Shown: positions 30,109-40,448, numbered from the stretch's first letter. The stretch is 64,000 nucleotides of DNA from Aureimonas sp. AU20 (GCF_001442755.1 NZ_CP006367.1:3534001-3598000); one strand, 5' to 3'. The notes: a model not told the origin generated them from the letters alone. Numbers and translations are program-made.

Positions 30109-30280
30109 TGAGAGACTGTTTGATCACTCGGCGGCGGAGAGCCGCCGAGTGATTCCCGTCCGGAGACGAAGAGCAAAGCTCAAGTAATGCCGCCTGGCAT
30201 GGGCAAGCATTCGCGACGGCGTCGGCCGCGAAAAGAACCGATTAGCCAGCCTGCACGAGACTTTTGTCGGGCGCTTTGAG
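30109..30280. repeat. Dispersed intergenic element R3, hybrid of the two end types
   Basis: The left end (TGAGAGACTGTTTGATCACTC from 30109) matches the ends of R4 and R5, whereas the right end (CTTTTGTCGGGCGCTTTGAG) matches R1 and R2. The middle has the shared core: CTCAAGTAATGCCGCCTGGCAT then GGCAAGCATTCGCGACG, with a hairpin ATGCC-GCCT-GGCAT at 30187-30200. The left part also contains a 13-bp inner palindrome around 30124-30153. No coding potential. The following 228 bp up to the yddG-like gene show no other feature. Confidence 0.88.
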
Positions 30281-30508
30281 TCCGCGCGTTCCCGCGCGCC
30301 GGCTACCAAACGGGCTCTGAGCAAGCTGGCGGTGGCCATCTCCGCCGACTGTAGCTCCTTTTTGCGCATTCTCCCGTTCCTGGATCGCTCCGCCTCAGCA
30401 GCGCGAAACGCGGCTCAAGCATGAGCAAATCGACCAGTGCCCGCCGAACCGTTTGACCCCGCCCCTTCCCTTCGCTACCCGCAGAGAGGGCTGCGAAGAG
30501 GGAGAGCG

Positions 30509-31387
30509 ATGGCGACGGCACTGGGGTTTTCGGCCATTCTCATGTGGTCGCTTCTGGCGCTTCTGACGGCGCGGAGCGGGGCCGTGCCGCCTCTCCAGCT
30601 CAACGCCATGTGCTTCGCGCTGGGAACGCTGGTCGGGCTCGTCGCGCTGCGCGTCCGGCGCGTGCCGCTCGCCGTGTTTCGCCAGCCCCCAAGCGTGTGG
30701 CTCCTCGGCATTGCCGGCCTGTTCGGCTACCATGCGCTCTACTTCGCGGCGCTACGCAACGCGCCGGCCGCCGAGGCGAGCCTCATCGCGTATCTCTGGC
30801 CGCTCCTGATCGTGCTGGGTTCGGCCATGCTGCCGGGCGAGAAGCTGCGCTGGTTCCATCTGGTCGGCGCGCTCCTGGGTCTTGGCGGTGCGGGGCTCAT
30901 CATCGCCGGTCGGGGCGGCGGCCTGTCCTTCGAGGGCAGCCATGGGTTCGGCTATGCGCTGGCCGGGCTCTGCGCCCTTACGTGGTCCAGCTATTCGCTG
31001 CTCTCGCGCCGCTTTCGCGACGTGCCGAGCGACGTGGTAACAGGCTTTTGCGCGGCGACGGCGCTTTTGTCCCTGCCTGCGCACTGGATGTTCGAGACGA
31101 CGGTCTGGCCGGCCTCCCCCAGCGAATGGCTCGCCATTCTCCTGCTCGGCCTCCTGCCGGTCGGCGCGGCCTTCTATGTCTGGGACTACGGTGTCAAGCG
31201 CGGCGATATCCAGCTGCTCGGCGCGGCCAGCTACGCCGCGCCGCTTCTCTCGACGCTGGTGCTGATCCTCTTCGGCGAGGCCAAGCCCTCCCTCGCCCTG
31301 GCCCTCGCCGCCTGCCTCATCACGCTCGGCGCCGTCCTCGCCGCCCTACCTCTGTTCCGGCGCCTCATGGCCAAGCCTTCAGGATAG
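30509..31387 (+). CDS. EamA/DMT family exporter, YddG-like
   Basis: This 292-residue protein has ten hydrophobic helices in two EamA repeats. The start ALGFSAILMWSLLALLTARSG and the GYHALYFAALRNAPAAEASLIAYLWPLL region resemble YddG, the aromatic amino-acid exporter, but the substrate is not proven. The ATG at 30509 follows a GGAGAG ribosome site by 2-3 nt and starts at the first helix. It is convergent with the HNH gene. Confidence 0.85.
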   Translation: MATALGFSAILMWSLLALLTARSGAVPPLQLNAMCFALGTLVGLVALRVRRVPLAVFRQPPSVWLLGIAGLFGYHALYFAALRNAPAAEASLIAYLWPLLIVLGSAMLPGEKLRWFHLVGALLGLGGAGLIIAGRGGGLSFEGSHGFGYALAGLCALTWSSYSLLSRRFRDVPSDVVTGFCAATALLSLPAHWMFETTVWPASPSEWLAILLLGLLPVGAAFYVWDYGVKRGDIQLLGAASYAAPLLSTLVLILFGEAKPSLALALAACLITLGAVLAALPLFRRLMAKPSG

Positions 31388-31492
31388 CGCGGACGGCGAA
31401 CTTCGTCCGGCAAAGAGCTTCCTCCAAAAGCCGCCTTGGGTGGAAGAAACCGTCGTTTGAAAATATGAAGCACAATTTCCAGCGCAGTCTGT

Positions 31493-32134
31493 TTACTGCC
31501 CTAGTAGGTACTCCGCAAAGTCCTCACTGAAGTTCCATCGGGGCACATCGTTCCGCCTTACATCATAGATGGCGCCATAGTTTTCGAAGATCTGGAGTTT
31601 GGCAAGAAGCTCGTCATGGTCCTCGTAGTAATAGCAAAAGAACGGAATTAGGCCAGGGTTGTAGATCATATATTTGTAGAGGGCGATGATCTCTCTAGTC
31701 AGCGGCTCAGAATGAATGTCAGTCCGCCTCTCGCCGATGAGTTCCGGCATTTTCGCTTCCAAGCTCGCAAAGTCCCGGCCCTTTCGAACGACGTATCCTC
31801 GAAGTTCTACTGCTGCTGCTGCCTCAGCAAACGTCTTCCATTCGATCAGGTCGGCGACATCGAAGGCGGAGTCATCCGCGTCAACGAGTCGACTGCACTG
31901 CTGGCAAAGCCATATGCCGTTCTCACCCGCTCGCCGACCTTCGGTCGTCAAGTGTTCGTTGAAACGTGGACCGCCCTGCGAAGCGGCGGTGATGTGTGCA
32001 GCCACGCCAAGACTTATGGTGCCGCCGTCTGCTCCGGGACCACTCGTTGGCTTGCGGCAGCCTGGATTCGAACACCTGAACCCGACGCGCTTGGCCAAAC
32101 GCTGAGCTGTTGCCTGCGTAAAATCATCCCTCAT
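31493..32134 (-). CDS. HNH-type putative nuclease, probably acquired
   Basis: This 213-residue protein has an N-terminal HNH-like zinc module: C21 and C26 (CSNPGCRKPT), H47 (AAHITAAS), N72 (ENGIWLCQQC) with C77 and C80. This module is widespread in phage-defence and mobile genes as a DNA-cutting or sensing domain. The C-terminal 100 residues (YYYEDHDELLAKLQIFENYG) match nothing I know. The base composition is clearly more AT-rich than its neighbours and the codon use looks different, consistent with horizontal transfer. No partner gene accompanies it. Confidence 0.75.
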   Translation of the reverse strand: MRDDFTQATAQRLAKRVGFRCSNPGCRKPTSGPGADGGTISLGVAAHITAASQGGPRFNEHLTTEGRRAGENGIWLCQQCSRLVDADDSAFDVADLIEWKTFAEAAAAVELRGYVVRKGRDFASLEAKMPELIGERRTDIHSEPLTREIIALYKYMIYNPGLIPFFCYYYEDHDELLAKLQIFENYGAIYDVRRNDVPRWNFSEDFAEYLLGQ

Positions 32135-32238
32135 GAGACCTGTCTAACCAAAAAATCCTTCGGCGCCCAAGCGGCTCTACGAGGCTCCGCAACGATTAGT
32201 TCCCCACAGCCCTCCCGAGGCCGACTTAAAGGACCCAT

Positions 32239-32685
32239 TCACCCGCCCCGCGCCGGGCGCGGGGTCGGGCGCCAGTCCTTGGGGGCCATTTCGAAGCTCT
32301 CGAAGCGGAAGCCGGGGGCGACGGTGCAGCCGACCAGCGTCCACTCGCCGAGGCTCGTCGCCGTCTGCCAACAATTGGCCGGAACGACGATCTGCGGCAG
32401 TTCTCCGATCAGGACGTTCGATCCCAGGCGATGCGACGAAGCGTCGTGGCCGTTGGGCGAGAGGGTCAGCGCCAGCGGACCGCCGGCGTGCCAGTGCCAA
32501 GTCTCGGCCGCGTCCGTCACCCGGTGCCATTCCGAGGTCTCGCCCGTATCGAGGAGGTAGAGGATCGCGGTGGAGCGCGACCGCCCCTCCCCGTCCACCG
32601 CCGCGTCGCGAAAGGTCTCGCGATACCAGCCGCCTTCGGGATGGGGTTCGAGCCGCAGTTTGGCGATGACGTCGCGCGCTTTCAA
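32239..32685 (-). CDS. Cupin domain protein (DUF985)
   Basis: This 148-residue DUF985 cupin is recognised by LRLEPHPEGGWYRETFRD, TAILYLLDTGETSEWHRV and the WHWHAGGPLALTL and VGCTVAPGFRFESFEMA segments. Small single-cupin proteins of this family have no settled role. There is no ATG at the right place; a TTG at 32685, preceded by GGAGGAACGGATA, overlaps the TGA of gloB as TTGA, so translation is coupled. The cupin's conserved part begins within a few codons of this start. Confidence 0.85.
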   Translation of the reverse strand: MKARDVIAKLRLEPHPEGGWYRETFRDAAVDGEGRSRSTAILYLLDTGETSEWHRVTDAAETWHWHAGGPLALTLSPNGHDASSHRLGSNVLIGELPQIVVPANCWQTATSLGEWTLVGCTVAPGFRFESFEMAPKDWRPTPRPARGG

Positions 32686-33449
32686 TATCCGTTCCTCCTC
32701 TCGCGCAGGGCCGCGAAAACCGCGACGGGATCGGCGCCGGCCATGCCGAAGGCCGCCTGCAGCTCGGGATCGTCGGCACGCAGGAACGGATTGGTGCGCT
32801 TCTCGCGTCCGAGCTGGACGGGCAGGGTCGAGCGATGCTCGACGCGCAGGGCCTCCACCTCCTTCACCCGCTCCTGCAGGAGGAGATTGCCCGGATCGAC
32901 ATCCACGGCGAAGCGCGCGTTGGTGGCGGTGTATTCGTGGCCGCAATAGAGCATCGTGTCGTCCGGCAGGGCGCGCAGGCGTTGCAGGCTTTCCCACATC
33001 TCAGCGGCGTCCCCCTCGAACAAACGCCCGCAGCCGAGCGAGAATAAGGCATCGGCGGCAAACAGCGCCTTCTCGCCGGGCAGATAGTAGGAGATCTCGC
33101 CCGCCGTGTGGCCCGGCGTGTCGATCACCTCCACCTCGATCGCGCCCAGCGCGAAGCGCTCGCCGCCGCGCACCGGCCGGTCCAGCCCGGGAATGCGTGT
33201 CGCCTCATCGGCGGGGCCGATGATCTCGGCGCCGAAGCGGGCCTTCAGCGCCTCGTTGGCGCTGACATGGTCGTCGTGGTGATGCGTCGTCAGGATGTGG
33301 GTGAGCCGCCAGCCCTCGCGCTCCAGCGCCTCAAGGATCGGCGCCTCCTCCGGCGCGTCGATCGAAAGCGTCAGCCCGGCTTCGGGATCGTGGACGAGCA
33401 CGCCGAAATTGTCCCGGCGGCAGGTGAATTGTCGGATCTCGGCTGTCAT
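32682..33449 (-). CDS. gloB: Hydroxyacylglutathione hydrolase (glyoxalase II)
   Basis: This 255-residue metallo-beta-lactamase-fold enzyme hydrolyses S-lactoylglutathione to lactate and glutathione in methylglyoxal detoxification. The dinuclear metal site is THHHDDH (55-61), with further ligands in DTPGHTAG and CGHEYT. The C-terminal glutathione-binding region (GREKRTNPFLRADDP) is complete. The ATG at 33449 gives MTAEIRQFTCRRDN, the usual start. It is divergent from the methyltransferase at 33590 and coupled to the cupin gene, the normal rhizobial arrangement. Confidence 0.95.
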   Translation of the reverse strand: MTAEIRQFTCRRDNFGVLVHDPEAGLTLSIDAPEEAPILEALEREGWRLTHILTTHHHDDHVSANEALKARFGAEIIGPADEATRIPGLDRPVRGGERFALGAIEVEVIDTPGHTAGEISYYLPGEKALFAADALFSLGCGRLFEGDAAEMWESLQRLRALPDDTMLYCGHEYTATNARFAVDVDPGNLLLQERVKEVEALRVEHRSTLPVQLGREKRTNPFLRADDPELQAAFGMAGADPVAVFAALRERRNGY

Positions 33450-33589
33450 CGCGCGGCGTCCCCTCTGGCTTGTCGGATGAGACATAGAGCGCCGGGCGCC
33501 GGAGCCGAAGGGCCCCACGCAAAAGCCCGGTGCCAAGCGGCGCGGTGTGGGGTAGGGTCCGCCCGAACGAGGCAGCCGCGAGGTTGGGA

Positions 33590-34381
33590 TTGAACGCCGA
33601 CATCGTCGATATTCGGGACTTCTACGCGACACGGCTGGGCGAGGCCGCGGTGCGCTCCGTTTCTACCGCGCTGGAGCCGATCTGGAAGCCCATCTCGCAG
33701 GAGCGGCTCGTCGGGATCGGCTATGTCACGCCCTATCTCGACAAGCTGTCGCGCGACGCCGAGCGGGCGCTGGCCTTCATGCCGGCGGCGCAGGGGGCAA
33801 CGAACTGGCCGCCGCAGGGCCGCTCGCTGACCGCCCTCGTCCACCCCGCCGAACTGCCGCTGGGCGACGCCTGCATCGACCGCATCCTGATGGTCCATGC
33901 GCTGGAGTTCGCCGAAAGCCCGACCGAGATGCTGAACGAAGCCTGGCGCGTGCTCGCCCCCGGCGGGCGTCTCGTCCTCGTCCTGCCGAGCCGGCGGGGC
34001 GTCTGGACGCGCTTCGAGCACACGCCCTTCGGCTCGGGCCGGCCCTGGTCGCGCGGTCAGGCGACGCGGCTCCTGCGCGAGACCATGTTCACGCCCTCGG
34101 GCTTCTCCGAAGCATTGCACTTCCCGCCCTTTCGCCGGGCGGGTCTTCTCAATCTCGTTGGCGTCTGGGATCGGATCGGGCGGCGCTGCTGGCCGCTTTT
34201 CTGCGGGGCGATCATCCTGGAGGCGACCAAGCTCGTCTATCGCGGCATTCCCGTCACCCATGGAGAGAAGCAGCGGCTGAAGCGCCTGCGCCCGGTTCTG
34301 GTGCCGCACGGCGCGCCGGCGCTGCATCGGGAAGCGGAAGCGGCGCGCCCGCCGCCCGGCCCCGGCGGCGAGCCGGCCTGA
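33590..34381 (+). CDS. Class I SAM-dependent methyltransferase
   Basis: This protein of about 263 residues is a methyltransferase of the type commonly found divergent from gloB in Rhizobiales. Motif I ([13 protein letters not shown]) is partly degenerate; the [35 protein letters not shown] region is typical. A TTG at 33590 gives [17 protein letters not shown], matching the usual family start; an ATG at 33530 would add 20 unlikely residues. The substrate is unknown. The aldo/keto reductase gene begins 34 bp downstream. Confidence 0.83.
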   Translation: MNADIVDIRDFYATRLGEAAVRSVSTALEPIWKPISQERLVGIGYVTPYLDKLSRDAERALAFMPAAQGATNWPPQGRSLTALVHPAELPLGDACIDRILMVHALEFAESPTEMLNEAWRVLAPGGRLVLVLPSRRGVWTRFEHTPFGSGRPWSRGQATRLLRETMFTPSGFSEALHFPPFRRAGLLNLVGVWDRIGRRCWPLFCGAIILEATKLVYRGIPVTHGEKQRLKRLRPVLVPHGAPALHREAEAARPPPGPGGEPA

Positions 34382-34415
34382 CGCTCCTCCTACAACCCTT
34401 CCTCGGAAAGATCCC

Positions 34416-35399
<984 letters not shown>

Positions 35400-35425
35400 G
35401 AGCCGACCGTTTCGAAGGAATGATC

Positions 35426-35449
35426 GGGGCGGCCGCCGACAGCCGCCCC
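35426..35449. terminator. Hairpin between convergent genes
   Basis: GGGGCGGC and GCCGCCCC form an 8-bp GC stem with an 8-nt loop in the 58 bp between the aldo/keto reductase and the convergent hydrolase. There is no T-run on either side, so it is a weak terminator candidate. Confidence 0.4.
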
Positions 35450-35457
35450 AAGCGAAC

Positions 35458-36213
35458 TTACTTCGCGGCCTTGGCGGCCTCCTCGATGACCTTGGCGACC
35501 GCCTCGGCCTTCGAGATGTAGAGCGCGTGGCTGCCCTCGACTTCCGTCACCTTGGCGCCGGCGCGCTTGTACATGGAGCGCTGCAGGTCGGGACTCAGGG
35601 TCATGTCCTTGGTCGCGACGATGCCGTAACTCGGGCGGTCGTGCCAGGCGGCAACGGGCACGGGAGCCTGGAAGGCGGCAAGCGCCACCGGCATCTGCGA
35701 ATGGGCCATGAACTCGGCGAGGTCCTTCGGCAGATCGGCGCCGAAATCGGCCGGGAACTTGGCGGGGTCGAGGAACAGGAAGTTGTCCGGCGTCGGCTTG
35801 ATGTCGTTGGACGGGCTCGGCATGGACTGCACGAGCTGGCCGGTGCTCTCGCCCATTTCCGGTTGCAGCGCGGCGACATAGACCAACGCCTTCACCTTCG
35901 GATCATCGCCGGCGGCGGTGATGATCGTGCCGCCATAGCTGTGACCGACGAGGACGACGTCGCCGTCCTGCTGGTCGAGCACGCGCTTGGTGGCGGCGAC
36001 GTCCTGGTCGAGCCCGGTCAGCGGCTGCTGCACGATGCTGACCTTGTAGCCGTCCCGCTTCAGAATGTCGTAGACGCCGCGCCACCCCGCGCCATCCACC
36101 AGCGCGCCATGGACGAGCACGATGTTGCGCGCCTCGGCGAAGGCGGGAAGAGCGGCGGCGGAGGACAGGAGAACGGCGGCGAGGCCGAGAGCGGCCGTGC
36201 GGAGTGCGGTCAT
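35458..36213 (-). CDS. Secreted alpha/beta hydrolase
   Basis: This 251-residue protein has a Sec signal peptide (cleavage after AFA) and an alpha/beta-hydrolase fold beginning NIVLVHGALVDGAGWRGVY; the nucleophile elbow is GHSYGG. It resembles hydrolases related to salicylate/pyrethroid esterases, but the substrate is not known. Two starts are possible: ATG 36228, which lies inside a palindrome arm, and ATG 36213, which has GGAG nine bases upstream and starts a clean signal peptide; the second is preferred. A 43-bp near-perfect palindrome directly upstream implies regulation. Confidence 0.85.
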   Translation of the reverse strand: MTALRTAALGLAAVLLSSAAALPAFAEARNIVLVHGALVDGAGWRGVYDILKRDGYKVSIVQQPLTGLDQDVAATKRVLDQQDGDVVLVGHSYGGTIITAAGDDPKVKALVYVAALQPEMGESTGQLVQSMPSPSNDIKPTPDNFLFLDPAKFPADFGADLPKDLAEFMAHSQMPVALAAFQAPVPVAAWHDRPSYGIVATKDMTLSPDLQRSMYKRAGAKVTEVEGSHALYISKAEAVAKVIEEAAKAAK

Positions 36214-36224
36214 CAGGAAGAGCT

Positions 36225-36267
36225 CCATTTGATTATCGCCGCATTACATGCCGCGATAATCAAATGG
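36225..36267. promoter_or_regulatory. 43-bp near-perfect palindrome before the secreted hydrolase gene
   Basis: Arms CCATTTGATTATCG (36225-36238) and CGATAATCAAATGG (36254-36267) are perfect 14-bp complements. The interior continues the dyad as C-G, one mismatch, then GCAT/ATGC around a TAC loop. The arms are AT-rich in a GC-rich region. It abuts the Shine-Dalgarno of the hydrolase gene and has no U-tract, so an operator or an mRNA hairpin that blocks translation is more likely than a terminator of metW. The remaining 89 bp up to metW show nothing else. Confidence 0.7.
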
Positions 36268-36356
36268 GCGCAAGCGGATTCTTTGGCCACGCTTAAATAT
36301 CGTGCGCGATCGTTCGAAGCCATGCGCGGTTCCAGCGACAAGGGCGTCTCGCGTGC

Positions 36357-37010
36357 CTATCGCTTGAGAACGAACACCGCCTGCTGGCCGAAAAGGTTCC
36401 AGAACCACCAGGGCATGCGCATGCCCATCCGCTCGCCGGCGGCGTTCAGCGCGATAGCGCTTTCCACTTCGGCGCCGACCTCACGCGTCAGCTCGACGAA
36501 GTCGCGGATCGTGCAGAAATGGATGTTGGGCGTGTCGTACCAGGCATAGGAGAGGTTGCGGGTCACCGGCATACGGCCCTTGAAGAAGAGCGAGAAGCGC
36601 ACCGACCAGTGGCCGAAATTGGGGAAGGACACGACGACGCGCCGGCCGATGCGCAGGAGTTCGGCCAGCACCAGCTTGGGATTTTCCGTCGCCTGGATGG
36701 TCTGCGACAGAATGGCATAGTCGAAGGCGCCGTCGGGATAGTGGACGAGGTCGCGGTCAGCGTCGCCCTGGATTACCGACAGGCCCCGCCGCACGCATTC
36801 GTTGACGCCGGGCTGGGACAGCTCGATGCCGCGCGCGTCCACCCCCCGCCGGCTTTCCAGAAGCGACATGAGCGAGCCGTCGCCGCAGCCGATGTCGATG
36901 ACGCGAGAGCCTTCCGCCACGAGATCGGCGATGAGGGCCAGATCGTCGCGCCGCTCGGGCGTCTGCGCCACCTCGGCGGTCGTGGGAACGGGTGCGGCCG
37001 TCGCGCTCAT
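36357..37010 (-). CDS. metW: Methionine biosynthesis protein MetW
   Basis: This 217-residue methyltransferase-fold protein works with MetX in homoserine acylation, giving methionine synthesis from homoserine. Motif I is [11 protein letters not shown] (37-47), and [15 protein letters not shown] plus [14 protein letters not shown] are MetW signatures. Its ATG overlaps the metX stop (ATGA), so metXW are translationally coupled. Confidence 0.95.
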   Translation of the reverse strand: MSATAAPVPTTAEVAQTPERRDDLALIADLVAEGSRVIDIGCGDGSLMSLLESRRGVDARGIELSQPGVNECVRRGLSVIQGDADRDLVHYPDGAFDYAILSQTIQATENPKLVLAELLRIGRRVVVSFPNFGHWSVRFSLFFKGRMPVTRNLSYAWYDTPNIHFCTIRDFVELTREVGAEVESAIALNAAGERMGMRMPWWFWNLFGQQAVFVLKR

Positions 37011-38191
37011 GGCTGGAGACCCCTGGCCTTGGCGGCCGACGAGACGAAGCCCTGCACCGCGCCGAAAAACTCCGGCTCCTCCAGGAGGAAGGCGTCGTGG
37101 CCGCGATCGGTCTCGATCTCGACGAAGGAGACCGAGGCCGCGTTGGCGTTCAAGGCGTGGACGATCGAGCGGCTTTCGCTGGTGGGAAACAGCCAGTCGG
37201 ACGAGAAGGACACGAGGCAGAAGCGCGTTCGCGCGCCCCGGAAGGCCTCGGCCAGCCGGCCGCCATGCTCGGCCGCGATGTCGAAATAGTCCATCGCGCG
37301 GGTGAGATAGAGATAGGCGTTGGCGTCGAACCGATCGACGAAGGTCATGCCCTGGTGGCGGAGGTAGCTCTCGATCTGGAAATCGGCCTCGAAGCCGAAG
37401 CCGAGCTTCTCGCGGTCCTGCAGGTTGCGCCCGAACTTGCGATGAAGGGCGGCCTCCGAAAGATAGGTGACGTGGGCGGCCATGCGCGCCACCGCCAGCC
37501 CCTTGTGGGGGCGCGTGCCGTATTGGAGATAATGGCCACCGCGCCAGTCGGGATCGGCCATCACCGCCTGCCGGCCGACCTCGTGGAAGGCGATGTTCTG
37601 CGAGGAATGGCGCGCGCCGGTGGCGATCGGCAGCGCCGCGAAGACGCGGCCGGGATAGGCGACCGTCCATTGCAGGCACTGCATGCCGCCCATGGAGCCG
37701 CCGATCACGGCGAAGAGCTGGTCGATGCCGAGCCGGTCGATCAGCATGGCCTGCGCCCGCACCATGTCAGGAATGGTCAGGACCGGCAGGTCCAGCGCAT
37801 AGGGCAGGCCGGTCGAGAGATCGATCGTCGCCGGCCCCGTCGAGCCCATGCAGGAGCCGATGACGTTGGAGCAGACGACGAAGAAGCGATTGGTATCGAT
37901 CGGCTTGCCCGGCCCGATCAGGGTTGACCACCAGCCTTCCTTGCCGGTGACGGGGCTGCGGCTCGCCGCGTACTGATCCCCCGTCAGCGCGTGGCAGACA
38001 TAGATCGCGTTGGATTTCGCCGCGTTCAGCTCGCCATAGGTCTCGTAGGCGATGTGAAAGGGCGAGAGCGTGCGGCCCGCGTCGAGGCGCAGCGGCTCGT
38101 CCTCGCCGAAATAGGCGACCTTGGACGAGGGCTGGCGGGCCTCGCGGATGCCGAGGTTTTCCCCGGTGACAGGATCGGCGATGATGGACAT
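37007..38191 (-). CDS. metX: Homoserine O-acetyltransferase
   Basis: This 394-residue alpha/beta-hydrolase-fold enzyme acetylates (or succinylates) homoserine in methionine synthesis. The nucleophile elbow is GGSMGGMQ with S166; the THALTGD-like region CHALTGDQY and late SSDWLFP and GHDAFLLE segments hold the remaining triad residues. The ATG at 38191 gives a normal N-terminus; the open frame upstream runs into hisC leader sequence. No SAM-II riboswitch signature is present in the 150 bp upstream, although many alphaproteobacterial metX genes have one. Confidence 0.95.
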   Translation of the reverse strand: MSIIADPVTGENLGIREARQPSSKVAYFGEDEPLRLDAGRTLSPFHIAYETYGELNAAKSNAIYVCHALTGDQYAASRSPVTGKEGWWSTLIGPGKPIDTNRFFVVCSNVIGSCMGSTGPATIDLSTGLPYALDLPVLTIPDMVRAQAMLIDRLGIDQLFAVIGGSMGGMQCLQWTVAYPGRVFAALPIATGARHSSQNIAFHEVGRQAVMADPDWRGGHYLQYGTRPHKGLAVARMAAHVTYLSEAALHRKFGRNLQDREKLGFGFEADFQIESYLRHQGMTFVDRFDANAYLYLTRAMDYFDIAAEHGGRLAEAFRGARTRFCLVSFSSDWLFPTSESRSIVHALNANAASVSFVEIETDRGHDAFLLEEPEFFGAVQGFVSSAAKARGLQP

Positions 38192-38341
38192 GCCTATCCT
38201 GCTATCGACTGGCGCGAGCGAGCGCAACATTCTTCGCCCAAAGCCCTGCCCCGCCGGCCCGCGTGCCGCTCGACAAGCCGGCGCGGCGGGTCTATTCGAC
38301 CCCTCGAAACCTTCCCCGCAATCTTCGCAGGCTCGATCGTC

Positions 38342-39445
38342 ATGTCCGAACAGCGCGCGCGTCCCGTTCCCAAGCCCGGCGTTCTCGACATCGAAGCCTA
38401 TGTGCCGGGCAAAAGCCGCGCGCCGGACGGCGTCAAGCTGCACAAGCTCTCCTCCAACGAGACGCCCTTCGGCGCCTCGCCCAGCGTCCAGGCCGCCTTA
38501 TCGGAGGTCGCGACGCATCTCGAACTCTATCCCGACGGGCAGGCCAATGCCCTACGCCAGGCGATCGCCGAGGTGCACGGGCTGAACCCCGCCAACATCC
38601 TGTGCGGCAACGGCTCGGACGAACTGCTCGGGCTTCTGGCGCAGGGCTTCCTGCAGGCCGGCGACGAGGCGGTCCACACCGAGCACGGCTTCCTCGTCTA
38701 CGACATCTACATCCGCGCGGCGGGCGCGACGCCGGTCGTGGCCAAGGAGCGGGACGAGCGCGCCGAGGTGGACGCGATTCTTGCCGCCGTTACCCCGCGC
38801 ACCAAGATCGTCTTCCTCGCCAACCCCAACAACCCGACCGGCACCTACCTGCCGGCCGACGAGGTGCGCCGCCTCCATGCCGGCCTGCCGTCGGATGTGC
38901 TTCTGGTGCTGGACGCGGCCTATGCCGAATATGTCCGGCGCAACGACTATGCGTCGGGCGTCGAGCTCGTTTCGGAGAACGAGAACGTCGTGATGACGCG
39001 CACCTTCTCCAAGATCCACGGACTGGCGAGCCTTCGCATCGGCTGGATGTACGCGCCGGAGGCCGTGGTGGACGCGCTGGATCGCATCCGCGGCCCCTTC
39101 AACCTCAACGCCATGGCGATCGCGGCCGGCGCGGCGGCGATTCGCGATCGTGCCCATGTCGACAAGACCGTGCGGCACAACGACGAATGGCTGGAGCGGC
39201 TGACGATCGAGCTGACGGCGCTCGGCCTTCGCGTCACGCCTTCGGTCGGCAATTTCGTGCTGGTGCATTTCCCCGAAGGCGCCGGGCGGACGGCGGCCGA
39301 CGCCGACGCCTTCCTGACCGAGCGGGGCTTCATCCTGCGCCGCGTCACCGGCTACGGCTTTCCCAACGCGCTGCGCCTGACGATCGGCTCGAGCGAGGCC
39401 AATCACGGCGTGCTCGCCGCTCTCGCGGAGTTCATGGCCCGATGA
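38342..39445 (+). CDS. hisC: Histidinol-phosphate aminotransferase
   Basis: This 367-residue class I/II PLP aminotransferase acts on histidinol phosphate and often also on aromatic amino-acid precursors. PLP lysine K224 is in [24 protein letters not shown] (161-169) and the N-terminal [12 protein letters not shown] are characteristic. It overlaps tyrC by ATGA, so this copy probably serves tyrosine/phenylalanine synthesis as well. It is divergent from metX, with both 5' regions in 150 bp. Confidence 0.94.
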   Translation: MSEQRARPVPKPGVLDIEAYVPGKSRAPDGVKLHKLSSNETPFGASPSVQAALSEVATHLELYPDGQANALRQAIAEVHGLNPANILCGNGSDELLGLLAQGFLQAGDEAVHTEHGFLVYDIYIRAAGATPVVAKERDERAEVDAILAAVTPRTKIVFLANPNNPTGTYLPADEVRRLHAGLPSDVLLVLDAAYAEYVRRNDYASGVELVSENENVVMTRTFSKIHGLASLRIGWMYAPEAVVDALDRIRGPFNLNAMAIAAGAAAIRDRAHVDKTVRHNDEWLERLTIELTALGLRVTPSVGNFVLVHFPEGAGRTAADADAFLTERGFILRRVTGYGFPNALRLTIGSSEANHGVLAALAEFMAR

Positions 39446-40404
39446 CCACGCCGCTCTTCGACAAGGTCGCGCTGATCGGCATCGGCCTGATCGGCTCCTC
39501 GATCGCCCTCAACATTCGCGAGCGGGGCCTCGCGCGCGAGACGGCCATTGCCACGCGCCGACCCGAGACGCTGGCGCGCGCCCGGGAACTCAGCCTTGGC
39601 ACGAGCTACCATCTCGACCCGGCCGAGGCGGTGGACGGGGCCGATCTCGTGATCCTCTGCCTGCCCGTCGGCTCCTGCGGAGCGGCTGCCGCCGCAATGG
39701 CCCACAAGCTGAAGCCGGGCGCGATCGTCTCCGACGTCGGCTCGGTCAAGGCGGCCGTGGTCTCGGCCGTGCAGCCGCATCTGCCGGCCCATGTCCATTT
39801 CGTGCCGGGCCACCCGATCGCCGGCACCGAACAGTCCGGCCCCGATGCCGGCTTCAAGGAACTGTTCGAGAACCGCTGGACCATCCTTACGCCGCTGCCC
39901 GAGACGGACGAAGCGGCGACGGAGCGGCTCGCCCGCTTCTGGCGCGCCACCGGCGCCATGGTGGAGACCATGACGCCCGAGCACCACGACCTCGTGCTCG
40001 CCATCGTCAGCCATGTGCCCCATCTCATCGCCTACAACATCGTCGGCACCGCCGCCGATCTCGAGACCGTGACGCAGTCCGAGGTCATCAAGTTCTCGGC
40101 CTCGGGCTTTCGCGACTTCACGCGCATCGCCGCGTCCGACCCGACCATGTGGCGCGACATCTTCCTCAACAACCGCGAGGCGGTGCTGGAGATGCTGGCG
40201 CGATTCTCGGAGGATCTGGCCTCGCTGCAGCGGGCCATCCGCTGGGGCGACGGCGATTCGCTGTTCGACCTGTTCAGCCGCACGCGCACCATCCGCCGCT
40301 CCATCGTGGAAGCGGGGCAGGACACGGCGGACGCCAATTTCGGACGCCAGAAGCCCCGCAAGGATGCCTGGGACGAGACCGGCGAGACCGTTCCGGGCGA
40401 GTAG
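39442..40404 (+). CDS. tyrC: Prephenate/arogenate dehydrogenase
   Basis: This 320-residue NAD(P)-dependent enzyme oxidatively decarboxylates prephenate or arogenate in tyrosine synthesis. The dinucleotide motif is IGIGLIGSS (about 12-20); [23 protein letters not shown] and the C-terminal dimerisation helices ([10 protein letters not shown]) are characteristic of TyrA/TyrC. Coupled to hisC by ATGA overlap. Its TAG stop codon lies in the loop of a strong terminator hairpin. Confidence 0.94.
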   Translation: MTTPLFDKVALIGIGLIGSSIALNIRERGLARETAIATRRPETLARARELSLGTSYHLDPAEAVDGADLVILCLPVGSCGAAAAAMAHKLKPGAIVSDVGSVKAAVVSAVQPHLPAHVHFVPGHPIAGTEQSGPDAGFKELFENRWTILTPLPETDEAATERLARFWRATGAMVETMTPEHHDLVLAIVSHVPHLIAYNIVGTAADLETVTQSEVIKFSASGFRDFTRIAASDPTMWRDIFLNNREAVLEMLARFSEDLASLQRAIRWGDGDSLFDLFSRTRTIRRSIVEAGQDTADANFGRQKPRKDAWDETGETVPGE

Positions 40405-40416
40405 GCTCGCCCGGAA
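40391..40416 (+). terminator. Terminator hairpin enclosing the tyrC stop codon
   Basis: TTCCGGGCGAG (40391-40401) and CTCGCCCGGAA (40406-40416) form a perfect 11-bp stem whose 4-nt loop TAGG contains the tyrC stop codon TAG (40402-40404). A TTTTA run follows four bases later. Translating ribosomes would cover the stem, so termination would depend on how quickly they leave the stop codon. Confidence 0.65.
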
Positions 40417-40448
40417 TCGCTTTTACCGTTGGCCGGTCTTCGGCCAGC

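Noticed and set aside
32055..32085. GTTCGAATCC on the minus strand, resembling a tRNA T-loop
   Set aside because: The flanking bases cannot form the 5-bp T stem or an acceptor stem, and the sequence codes for the conserved start of the HNH protein.
38192..38341. Possible SAM-II riboswitch before metX
   Set aside because: None of the conserved SAM-II bases or the pseudoknot stems could be found in the 150-bp leader.
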